Source: Styela clava (Eukaryota > Chordata > Ascidiacea > Stolidobranchia > Styelidae). Taken from it: DNA of 64,000 nt. Below the pieces are notes generated by a model. It saw only the letters and a program-made list of their open reading frames with translations. It was not told the DNA's origin and did no database searches. Positions 9,558 through 19,238 of this stretch are shown piece by piece (within the stretch, counting starts at the first letter, position 1; each line of letters opens with the position of its first letter). Position numbers and translations under genes: made by a program. The DNA lies in assembly GCF_964204865.1 (NCBI RefSeq), contig NC_135255.1:9267135-9331134 (forward strand), given 5' to 3'.

Positions 9558-11659
9558 ATGATGCAAAGGAGTTGGTTAGGTTATATAAGCCTCGGACGTG
9601 AAGTCTGCATCTGTGGTTCACCGATAGTCATTCAGAAAAGAACAAGACGTAATCAGTTTAAAATTAATCCAGCGCAGTTGGAACAAAAGGTAAATTCAAT
9701 TTTGTCAATAATATTATGGTGTATTATAGAAATTTTCCCAAAAGTTAGTAAGTATATAGAAAGTTTGTTAATAATGTGGGAAGTAATTGCTAACATTAGC
9801 TAGATATGAACCAAAGAATTAGTAATATAATTATGTAAGCTGATTCGTATTCTGTTGAATTTTATATTGTTGATTTAGGTCCGTCCAGTCAAGAGAACTC
9901 TCAGCTCTGATTTCCCACATCTGTTATCGGGGGTGTTTGTTTATAGTGAAAGTATGCAACACTTCAAGAAAACATCTATTTAGTTTTCTATAAATTTCTG
10001 ATTGCTGTATTTACTTCCCCGTAGTATATGGTGCATGTTGTCTTCATTTTGTTGGGGAAAATTGCATTTTGTGTATATCACAGAAATATTTTTTTCAGAT
10101 GAACAATTTTATGACAAGAAAAAAAAAATTTAAAAAGTTCAACATGGATGAAGAAGAATTTGTCTCTTCTACCAGATCATCATCAATCACATGTCCCAAG
10201 AAAGCAAATACAAAGAAGCTAAGTGAAAATGTCATCATTAGAGAGAGGAATATCAGTAACCTATTAAAAACTGAAATTCAGGTATGTTTTGACTGCAACT
10301 CGCAATACTCTTGTGGGACACTCTGGCATCGGTGCTTTTCAAAAACAAATTTTTTTTTTGTGAAATCCTACTATACGTATAATTTGATAAAAAATGACCC
10401 CTTCTGAATTGCAAGGTTTCAGCATTATGAAAAATTTGTTTTCTAGAATTTTTATATTCCTTTATTGTTGTTTTACAGAATTTGGTGGAATCTGGAGAAC
10501 TGGGCAGTGAGGTTCAAGAACTAAATTTAACATTCACCAAATCATCTATGGCATCTCAGGATATTTGTAGAATCTTATGGGAACCAGATAATTCGGCAAA
10601 AGATGTGGAAATATATGAAACTTTGAATGGGTAGGTGATTGGCATTGTTATAGCCAAATAAATTTTTCATAAGATAGTCTGCAGTAATGGAGAAACTACA
10701 GCCAGTGGCTGGGTTTAGGACTCTTCATTTACGGACGGACTCTTCATTTATATTTCAATATAATATTTTTTGGATAGCACTATAATATCTAAACATGAAA
10801 TTTCAATTAAAAAGTAAATATTGTATTGAAAGGTCTGACCATCAGGGGATGTGTTTAGCGTCTTTCTTAAATAACCTGACACATGGCTGAACACATGCTT
10901 TGAATGTTTTTGGTGTCGTATTTCAATATCAAAATGCGCTTTGATGTTTGGCAGTTTATGCAGCCTTCCTGTGCTGGTCAGGTTTTCCACATCTGATCTG
11001 AAGCAACCATAGTGTCATGTCACCCCAACTAACAATACTAGGTAAAGATGTACAATGACTGACAGACTTCACTGAATGGAAGCAGAAAGTTGAATAACAA
11101 AAATAAAAACATGTAAGAATTGCGTTTGCATATGACCATGATAAAAGGAAAATTTTCCATGTTTTCCACAGGACAGAGATAAGTTTTTCAATTAGATAAA
11201 TTATATTCTGATTAGCAACCTCTGGGTAAGCTTCCATTACAAGTCTTGGTATGGTGATAGTTATCACAGCTTATGCCTTATTTTTGAACATGGCTCTAAC
11301 TGCTATTTTTGATCTTTAGTAGTATTGGCCTTTCCCAGTGCATTTAAATTTTTCATGTAATTTGCAACAGGTTGAGCGGAAGGATTCGACATCTTTTGAT
11401 ATCAAGTCATGTTTTCGGTAATATTCCTAAAATTCAATTTTATATGGATTATGAATCTCAACGATTAGCCATGGCTGACAAAATTTTAAACGAACAAGAA
11501 CTGGATATCGGACCAGATGCAGATCATGTTGATTCTAACATCGAATCTGATGAAGAAATCAAAAACACTACACAATCTGGAATAAATGATTTAAATTATG
11601 ACAATTTATATAGTAAACTTGTTAAGTTGAAAAAAACTAATAAAATCGATAAATCTTAG
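9558..11659 (+). CDS. RBFA: Mitochondrial ribosome-binding factor A, 4 exons, about 251 aa
   Basis: Exons are 9558-9689, 10099-10281, 10479-10630 and 11371-11659. All junctions are GT-AG and keep the frame. RBFA binds the small mitoribosomal subunit during 12S rRNA maturation. The core is a KH-type fold: the N-terminal helix region IIRERNISNLLKTEIQ, a strand segment ending LNLTFTKSSM, a helix YETLNGLSGRIRHLL and the final strand FGNIPKIQFYMD, matching the family pattern of a GRIR helix followed by a P-x-[IL]-x-F strand. An acidic C-terminal extension (LDIGPDADH onward) resembles metazoan RBFA, which also has an L-D-x-G-P-type segment. Exon 1 is Arg-rich and could be a mitochondrial presequence; it is the least certain part, and another 5' exon is possible. 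No clear poly(A) signal was found. Confidence 0.87.
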
Positions 11660-11934
11660 TATACAAGTCTGTAGTCACTTTGAAAATGATAGATGCCAAC
11701 TGAATTACAATATATGTTTCTAGTTATGACTTCACTAACTGGAGGGAGAATGGAGTATAGAGCCTACATTTTTAAAAAGTTGTATGCACCTTTTTCTAGA
11801 GCAAGGGTGGACAAAACATGACATACATGCCCAATGTTCCGTACCAATAGGGCTACCAACCGTCCCAGAAATGACGTCTAGCGTCCCGGGCTGAGCTACG
11901 GCTATCCCGAAATTTAACGACAACCAAGGCGTTC

Positions 11935-12217
11935 TAAAATAAGAATAGGATAAGATTTACATATTTATCCCGGGGGGAGAGGAAAGCCGATAAGACGGAT
12001 TAACCATATGGCGAACCACGGCCTTTCGTTCGGTAACCGTACCATTCCATGTCGGGTATGGGATTAGTTAGCCACCGACCAGCGGTTACGTGAACCACCT
12101 TACGGCGGCGAGGAGTCCAGCAATCCTCTCGCACATGACCATCCCCACATTGGATTCGAACCTGCGGTGGCGAGCGTAATTCTAACGCTTATCACGATGA
12201 ACCACACCGCCGCGCAT
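11935..12217 (-). mobile_element. tRNA-derived SINE
   Basis: On the minus strand the head (12217 down to about 12150) carries an A-box-like GTGGTTCATCG (12205-12195) and a perfect B box GGTTCGAATCC (12162-12152) at tRNA spacing. This internal RNA polymerase III promoter defines a tRNA-derived SINE. A non-tRNA body of about 210 bp follows to about 11935. The 3' boundary is approximate, and no poly(A) tail or target duplication was resolved. It lies inside the outer hAT element, so it is either younger than that element or part of its captured DNA. Confidence 0.7.
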
Positions 12218-12971
12218 TGTCATTGTAAGCGTGTCGGCTTCGTTCAGAACTGGAAACGGATGTAATTCACGCAAATATATTTATCAATAAAACGATTACA
12301 TCTGTATGGTTTATTCAAATAGGAGTGAGTTGAAATTTGTGGATAAGACATGTTTCGTCCTGAACAATTGCAAAATGGATGATAACATTATATACAGCAG
12401 TCACCTTAATTTGAGAGTATCGAAAAGTTAATCCGGTGAGATTTGTTGAAAAATGTAGTCGAAAAAGTTGCGGCGTGTAACAATTTTTTGTGTTTCTTGT
12501 TTTTAATTTATAATGCATTGTTAGTGTGAGGCTCTTTTATGAGCATCAAATTTCATTACTCAGTCAGGCTCGCATAGTCGTCCGTTTTATGACGCATTGT
12601 AGAAAGCTCTTGTCCTAGGGAGAGTTCATTATTATTATATTTCCGTGAGGATTACAAATTTTAACATAAACTTTGTGAAAACTAACAAAGATCTTCTTAA
12701 AGCGGCAAAATCACAATAAAAATACATATTTAAATGCGAGAAAGACTGATTTCTTGTGTTTTTGGTTTAAAAATTAAATCTACGTAGCACAAATTGTATA
12801 TTTCCCCTGCTTTAGTTTTTATGCGTCAAAGACTCAACATTTCACAAGTCTCTTTGATTATTATAAAATTATTTACAGTTTGTGAAAGTAACGCTGCACG
12901 GCGCGCACTGTTGCTTTTGACGTGCTTCGTGTTCCACAAGCTTCTGTTGCATCAATTTTCAAATTCTAGAC

Positions 12972-13426
12972 CAGGGTGGTCCAAACCCAGGCCCGCGGGC
13001 CACATGTAGTCCGCCGCTTCATTATCTATGGGATGGCCCGCGTCACATTCGGAGATTGATCAAAACATCGCATTCCGTGTTGTTTCGTAATAAAATTAAT
13101 CAGAAAAATCTTTTGACATATTGTTACATCACTAATGTCACTAAATTGACTAGTGTTATGGCTATCTGAGGCAACTAGCGAAGTTGAATGAGATGCTAGG
13201 CAGTCTAAATTATTATCTGGCTTTCTATCTTTTTGGTCGGGAATATATGCTTACAATATAGGCATCATAGAAAACTAAAAATAGAATGCAGATTCTATTA
13301 GCTTGGGATAGCTATGTCTGATAACTATGTGTTTGCACAATGAAAAGCGTTTGTTTTTGTATTGCACTGTTTACCCATTCTTGGCACTATTGTGGCCCGC
13401 GGAGCCGACAACCTTGGACCACCCTG
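12972..13426. mobile_element. hAT-type MITE, 455 bp
   Basis: The left terminus CAGGGTGGTCCAA is repeated in reverse complement at the right end (TTGGACCACCCTG). Subterminal CCCGCGGGCCACAT and TGTGGCCCGCGGA also mirror each other. TTCTAGAC occurs immediately left (12964-12971) and, after three extra bases, on the right (13430-13437), consistent with an 8-bp target duplication with a slightly altered right junction. There is no coding capacity. It is nested in the outer hAT-type element. Confidence 0.8.
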
Positions 13427-13549
13427 GTCTTCTAGACATTAAGGTGTCCCGGAATGGTTTAACACGAAGTTGGCAACCCTACGTACCATAATGGTTTGGT
13501 AAAAAGTAATTTACGTTGGCACTCAACCACATTGAAGTCAACCAAGTCT

Positions 13550-13690
13550 TGCAGACGTTTTCCAACGAAATTCTTTAATTTTACTCTCCCAGAGAATTAT
13601 CCACTGATGGTTTGGCGTTGTCAATTTGCAAGCACTTGCAGCTGTGAACAGGCATTCTCAGCCACAAAAACATACAAATCTCAGCTACCA
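13550..13690 (+). pseudogene. Scrap of a hAT-family transposase C-terminus
   Basis: A short frame contains LPENYPLMVWRCQFA followed by STCSCEQAFSATKTYKSQL. This fits the conserved hAT dimerisation region (F-G-S-T-Y-x-C-E-x-x-F-S-x-M-K-x-x-K-x-x-Y-R-S) found in GTF2IRD2/ZBED-like transposases. Nothing upstream or downstream continues the protein. It lies just outside the right end of the outer hAT element, so it is an older relic or a displaced part of it. Confidence 0.55.
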
Positions 13691-13867
13691 ACTTGGTTCA
13701 ACATATGTACCGGTACATTTAGATTCATTCATTTAGTACCACATGCACTTCTAGTTGATTTCCGACGAGATTTTCAAATCTACAAAATATGAAAACTGAT
13801 ATCAATTTACTTATAAATAACACATTTTTATTCAAAGTAACTGCAAAACATGGATTATTAGTAATTT

Positions 13868-14001
13868 AAAACACGATTTCTTGCTATCGAATAGGTCAAA
13901 AAAAAAAATTCGCGTTATTGACTAGGTCTTATTTTAAGAAGACGGCTTTTAATCGTTTTTAAAATTCGGGCTAGGTCTTATTTTCGGTGAAACACGGTAT
14001 A
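13868..14001 (-). repeat. Probable terminal fragment of an unidentified DNA transposon
   Basis: The reverse complement begins TACCGTGTTTCACCGAAAAT and contains two copies of AATAAGACCTAG. I recall this as a dispersed repeat end in animal genomes but cannot name the family, and no partner terminus was found. Confidence 0.35.
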
Positions 14002-14044
14002 TAATGCACTTCTGCAACTTTCTTCGCATAGCCTTGTGGTGCGT

Positions 14045-15545
14045 GTGGTGGCGAACGTATTCCTAAAGCTTAGCATAGCGTTTCCCAACCTTTTTTGGTC
14101 GCGGACTATTTTCTCACCGGCGAAAGCCTTTGCGGACTCAACGTAAGTTTATTGCAAATGTACTCTGCGTGAAGGAGTAATAAAACCAAACAGAACAGAA
14201 TTTTAACGAATTTCAAAATCGGAAATTCGCCGCAATTGCGCGTTTGTTGATAGAGCCAACTTTTTTAATGTATGAATGGCCTTTTCTGTCGCATAATATT
14301 CAATCCATGACAACGACGAGAATATAAAATGTCTTTCTATTTTAATTTAGTTGTGTTCATGGTCACTCGCGGTTGCGTCGACTTATCACAAGATGAAAGC
14401 ACTACTTCTCTAATGCCACGGCAATCTGCGAACATAATAATGTGAGAATATATTGCCCGATTATATTTAGTTTTGATACATATTATTTGCGATCTTGCAA
14501 ATTTGTTATTGCTGTTAGAAAAACCCTACTATCTGCTATAAATTTCCAAAAAGTACAACTTGATTTAGTATTTATTAAAAATATAAATAAACTATATTAG
14601 TAAATAAAAAATCGCCTTTCTTTAATATTAATTTAATTGTGATAATTTTAATCTGCGGTTGTGTTGACGAAATAGAAGCAATACTACTCAGAAAATATCA
14701 TGACAATCCGTGGACACAAAAATGCGTGGTAAAGTGCCCGATTATATGTTGTTTAGATTCATATTTTTGTGAATTCGACAAATCTGAGCTGTTTGTATAA
14801 CACTTACGGCGCTCCAGTACTGTGCGTACCAATGTGGAGGCAGTAAAGCAAAGAATCCTAAGGGAAAATGCCCTGATACGGATACTACAGTATAGCACCC
14901 GAAATTTTGCGATTTTCAATGTCTAAAAAAGCGTTTTTAATCGGTCGAGGACCATCATAGAACTTAATTTATGGTGTTTTCCGTTTTATTTTCAGTATTT
15001 TATATTGCCCCCTCTCAATTTAGAAAATTTAGGTTGCCACCATTGACACCTACCAGAAAAGAAAATTATTCCTCGTTGTTCGAGCTCGCGAGAAACGCCA
15101 CTTCAACGCCACTATCTATCAACGCGTTTGCCGACTCGTGTTTTCGTCGGAAATCCGCAAGTGAGTTGTGAACTCCAATCGTTTGAATAAGCGAGGCGCA
15201 AGTGGCCTGTCGCGTCACCTGTTACCAAATTTTCGAATAGTAAATTGCTATTCTAATAGTTGAATATTCGAATATATGCCCATCCCTACTCAGTACCCAG
15301 TATATAATTATTGACTCGATGAATGGTATATGAATAAATTTGCTTTTCACATTTTATGTAAATAGTAACCTAAATCGTAACTTTGCTAATAGTCAAGTTT
15401 CGCAAAAAGGTTTGCGGACCGCAGTGAATTTCTGGCTCGTCGCGGACTCATTCCAACGCCCCGCGGACTCATTTGAGACCGCGGACTCGGGTTGGGAAAC
15501 ACTGGGCCTTAGCACGATGAGCCAAAATATTCCCACAATCGCCCA
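14045..15545 (-). mobile_element. tRNA-like SINE head, split by a hAT insertion
   Basis: Joining the two flanks of the hAT element at 14086-15504 gives a sequence that follows the head of the SINE at 12217 for about 45 bases (minus strand: GGCTCATCGTGCTAAG, then ATACGTTCGCCACC). The B box is not preserved in this copy, so only the A-box half is recognised. It shows that the hAT inserted into an existing SINE-like sequence. Confidence 0.5.
14086..15504. mobile_element. hAT-type element, 1,419 bp, inside a SINE
   Basis: The left end TAGCGTTTCCCAACC and the right end GGTTGGGAAACACTG form imperfect inverted termini of the hAT type (consensus CAGTGTTTCCCAACC), with GCGGACT motifs near both ends. 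GCTTAGCA (14078-14085) and CCTTAGCA (15507-15514) flank it, two bases off the right end. Around 15220-15290 another hAT-like terminus (TATTCGAATATATGCCCATC) is visible, so a further decayed element may be nested. No intact frame is present. Confidence 0.7.
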
Positions 15546-16867
15546 TAATGGCGTCTGCGTGAGCAATACCAAATCCACTAAATGCTAAAGTCAGCTCTCT
15601 TTCTCGAATTGACATGATTGTAACGTACGGTAACTTTTTGATGACGTAGTCAGGTGGGAATCAAGAATGACATGCAAATGTTACGCCTCGCCGTCTCCTA
15701 ATAAACAAGAGAGCAATGCCCAAATATATGACTACGAAGACCAAGACAAAATATTTTACCCACAATTTTCCCCAAAAATCATATCCTGGACGAAACTGTG
15801 AACCATCGTTACATATTAGCTGACTGCCCTAGCCCTAAAATTGGTGTTGACAGTTACTGATGATCAAGTCCGACTGCAGTATGAAACAGAACATACACAA
15901 GATGCAAAGAGAATAAAAAAAATGAACGGAAAGATATTGCGGATAATGGTTTATTATAGGGATCAATATACAAACAAGAATATCGGTCGGAGACCGAAGA
16001 CTTATCGGCTCAACTGCGGTTTCGATTCATGACTCTATAGTGATACCGCGTGTCTCATCACTGACACTAATTAATTAATACCTCGCTAATTATACGACAT
16101 AATTCATCCAAAATCAATAGGCTTCTGGTCCGAGATATGATGAATGCACATGCAAAATTTGGAGCAGGGGCGCTGATGACGATTTGGGCAATTGGGGAGG
16201 CGCTGGCTGTCAACCTGGGCGATTGAGGGGCGCTGACATTAATACGGGAACTCACAAGAAGTATGATATTTTATGCCATTTACTCCTTTTTTATGCCTTA
16301 CTCCTCAACCTAGAATATGTATTATGACTTTTTTGAATCCGTATTGTTTCACAATTATACATAGCGTATACGGCATACGCTTCCTTCACCATGCTTCACA
16401 CTGCGCGTTTCGTTATACCGTTTTGAATAACAGCTTCATTTAGTATCGGGTTGTTTTGTGCGTTGAAGCGGTAGTGTAAGTACAACACCCATATGTTATA
16501 CTTTTGGTTTTGTTAAGAGCAACATGTGAGAGCTGGGCATCTGATTGAACTGACGTACGTCAAATAAGACCATCTCCATGTTGCGACTTAACTGGTTCAT
16601 TTTTGTTTCTTGGGTCATTAAATAATGAGTCTACATAAGTAATACATAAATTGGCAAAGGCAAATGTTTAGCCCGGTGTTATATCATGTTGTGTCTGACA
16701 TTGTTTAATGTCGATTTATCATTTGGGTTGCGTAAGTCTAATATATCGGAATACAGTGACTTAAGCAGCATATTTAACCGATTTATATTAAAAACAGGAT
16801 TATACTGCGTGGTCTCCAAAAAACGAGACCATTAATTTCTCGATTACTTATACGAAAATGGAGTGAA
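15546..16867. other. Non-coding stretch, nothing firm
   Basis: No conserved coding segment or RNA gene was recognised. Around 16160-16245 three GGCGCTG-containing phrases recur, which could be remains of a transposon end. Short open frames here look random. Confidence 0.4.
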
Positions 16868-17467
16868 TTATTTAATTTTGTATACATTTGAACTTCTGTT
16901 TGCGTATGTTTGTACCCAAAAGTCTAGGAAAACCTAGGACGTTTTGCACAAAAATTATGTTGTTTCCAGAATATATTCAAAATGCCCTCCTCGGCAATTG
17001 CATTCTTTTTGCAACATTGTCAATTACTCTTCTTTGGGCATTTCTCTATTTTATTTCTGCAATTACAGCCTTGAGTTCACCAATTTGAGGATTGTTCTGA
17101 TACAAATTGTCCTTCGAACTCCCTACATATCAAAATCTGGGAGGTTTCAGTCCGATAATTAAGGTGCCCACTGGATGTCACTGCTGACTTCTCTCTCAGG
17201 AAAGCAAGCGTCTGATTTGATGTATGGGGGGTCACCTCGTCATGCTTGAACCGCTGCTGGTCACCTCTATCAATGTCCAGATTTTTCTCGGCACAAACAC
17301 GTAATGCAGTAATGTTCTATATTCACCGTTTGAACTCTTTCATTTCCATGTCCTGATAGCAGAAGATGCGCTTCAGCAGAATTCTAAGTAAGTGGTTGAA
17401 AATTTCGCGAAACTTCTGAGTATAATCATACGCAAACAGAAGTTCAAGCGCAAATTAAATTAAATAA
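16868..17467 (-). mobile_element. Decayed mariner/Tc1-like element with inverted ends
   Basis: The left end (16868-16909) and right end (17427-17467) are inverted copies sharing CATACGCAAACAGAAGTTCA, then an AAATTAAATAA-type stretch. Between them, minus-strand frames give a broken DDE-type transposase: FKHDEVTPHTSNQTLAFLRE matches the motif before the second catalytic Asp (FQQDGAxPHxS...FL), and the C-terminal phrase DNVAKRMQLPRRA matches the usual R-x-x-x-C-x-x-x-x-G-G tail. The catalytic region is corrupted by stops and a deletion (the element is about half length). It is dead. The terminal sequence is not one I can name. Confidence 0.6.
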
Positions 17468-17644
17468 TGTTTTTAGAGATGGTGAAGAAAATTTTGAATT
17501 CCGTTTTCTAGATAACCCTGAATTTTCAGAAGCGAAAATGCACAACTACCATTGGTTTTATACTTTCAAACTCATGTTCACTGTTCCATCTTTTTGGGAA
17601 CGGAATCAAATTGAAATATTAACACGAGTGACATCAGGTTAGAA

Positions 17645-18177
17645 CAGTGTTCTTCAACCTTTTTTACCGTGGTATACCTTTAACAATTTTTCAAGAACTT
17701 TGTATACCTTACAAATACCAATGATTATTTAAGCCCTAAATAAACATTGAATTTTGGGCTCAGATTGTACTGCAACTCTGCAATATCATCATGCAATCTA
17801 ATAGGCTAGTATCCGCATGTTGTAAACGTTGTCAATTTGACTGGCGGCCTTAGTGTCAATGGGAATAATGTTCAACGTAAATCAAGCCATGTGCATGGGA
17901 GCCGAAATCACCAACCCAGACACGTGACCGCATTATTTATATAATTTGTGATTGATAAATGTGCTCAAGTCGGTTCTTTGCGAAAATGACATTTATATTT
18001 CATGTGCGCCGCGTTCGCATTGTTGTCGAAGCTTGAATATTTTATAATTTAATAAATTAGAGTTTAGAAATCCCTGATTTCGGCTGTACACCCTTCGTAT
18101 ACCCTTTATCAGTTGTATACCCAGCTTATGGTCCGGTATACACATGGGTATACTGTATACCCGATTGAAGAGCACTG
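17645..18177. mobile_element. hAT-type MITE, 533 bp, perfect target duplication
   Basis: The termini CAGTGTTCTTCAACC (left) and GATTGAAGAGCACTG (right) are imperfect inverted repeats, with GGTATACC/GTATACC motifs close to both ends. The direct repeat GGTTAGAA flanks it exactly (17637-17644 and 18178-18185). There is no coding capacity. The exact duplication suggests this is one of the younger insertions in the cluster. Confidence 0.88.
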
Positions 18178-18430
18178 GGTTAGAAGTTTTTTACTGCTCT
18201 TGCCAGCTCATTCTTGGTAGAGCGAGTATTTAGTGCAGTATTTAGTGTAGACCTTGACAGTGTCAGACGGAGAGACTCAAGACTGTTTTTTTACTGAAAT
18301 GAAGCCAGATATTATCAAGCTGGTGGCATTTCACTAGGCGCAACCTTCACATTATGCTAATGATAAATGGAGAATAAAGCTGCTTTGATTCTTTTGTTAG
18401 GGGGACGTTTGCTAGTTAAAAAGTCGTTCA

Positions 18431-18466
18431 TGGGGGCGCTGGAAGGAAAAAGTTTGGGAAACACTG
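18431..18466. repeat. Isolated hAT-like terminus
   Basis: GGGGGCGCTGG then AGTTTGGGAAACACTG looks like the right end of a hAT-type element. No left partner or target duplication was found, so it is probably a truncated copy. Confidence 0.4.
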
Positions 18467-19238
18467 CTGTAGATAGAGTAATCTGGTGTTAAGGGTTTTA
18501 TTTTGTAATGATCAATAGATCGTATTGTGAAATATTTTCGAGAATTGGAAATAATATTATCCGTTGATCAAGGTTTACATTTGATGCCTAAGATCTTCGA
18601 TTTATCGCAAAATCACTGATGGACGGGGCAAAATGAACATTACTTTAATTAATCAAGCGACAAGCATGGACGTTGGATAGAAAAACGAATCCCACAGAGC
18701 CCATTTTGAGATGAATAAAAGAAATAGCCCTCTAGCGACAAATAAAATCTTTAACCACTGGAAATTTCAAAGCAATTGGTCTAGTGAAAGCGATTTTGCC
18801 ACAAGAAGAAGAAAATAATGACTATCAACAACAACATGATAATAACAAAACGATTTATATATATACATTTCGTATCCAGTAGGGGAAATGTTTGGTTGTA
18901 TAAAATAAGGTGTCATTAATTCTTCAATTGAACGAACGATGTAAAATGCACTCATAAAGAAATTAAATTCATTGAATAAGGCGTTTTTTATTTTGGTAAC
19001 ATCATAGGTGACGCACTGGCGTATTCTGCATTTTAGGCAATGCTATTGTAGACCAATTGAACGAAAACGAAGAAAGAAAATGCAGTAATCAATTACACCA
19101 TTAAACATACAAAACAAACGCTTATCCAGCATGATAATAAAAACTTTTGAACATAGTTATTATTGTCGAACACTGATTCTGAATGTGGTGTTATAATCAG
19201 ATACAAGGAACTTTATCACTGTAATATTGTTCATGGTT
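18467..19238 (-). other. 3' flank of the protease gene
   Basis: This is non-coding. An AATAAA on the minus strand (18992-18987) lies about 250 bp past the protease stop codon and is a reasonable poly(A) signal. Nothing else was recognised. Confidence 0.5.

Larger units (their letters stand above)
11848..13481. mobile_element. Outer hAT-type element, 1,634 bp with nested insertions
   Basis: The left end reads TAGGGCTACCAACC and the right end, reverse-complemented, TAGGGTTGCCAACT, a typical hAT terminus. Flanking direct repeats CGTACCAA (11840-11847) and CGTACCAT (13482-13489) match at 7 of 8 bases. Inside sit a tRNA-SINE (11935-12217) and a second hAT-type MITE (12972-13426). No transposase frame survives, so it is a non-autonomous or gutted copy. 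Confidence 0.75.
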
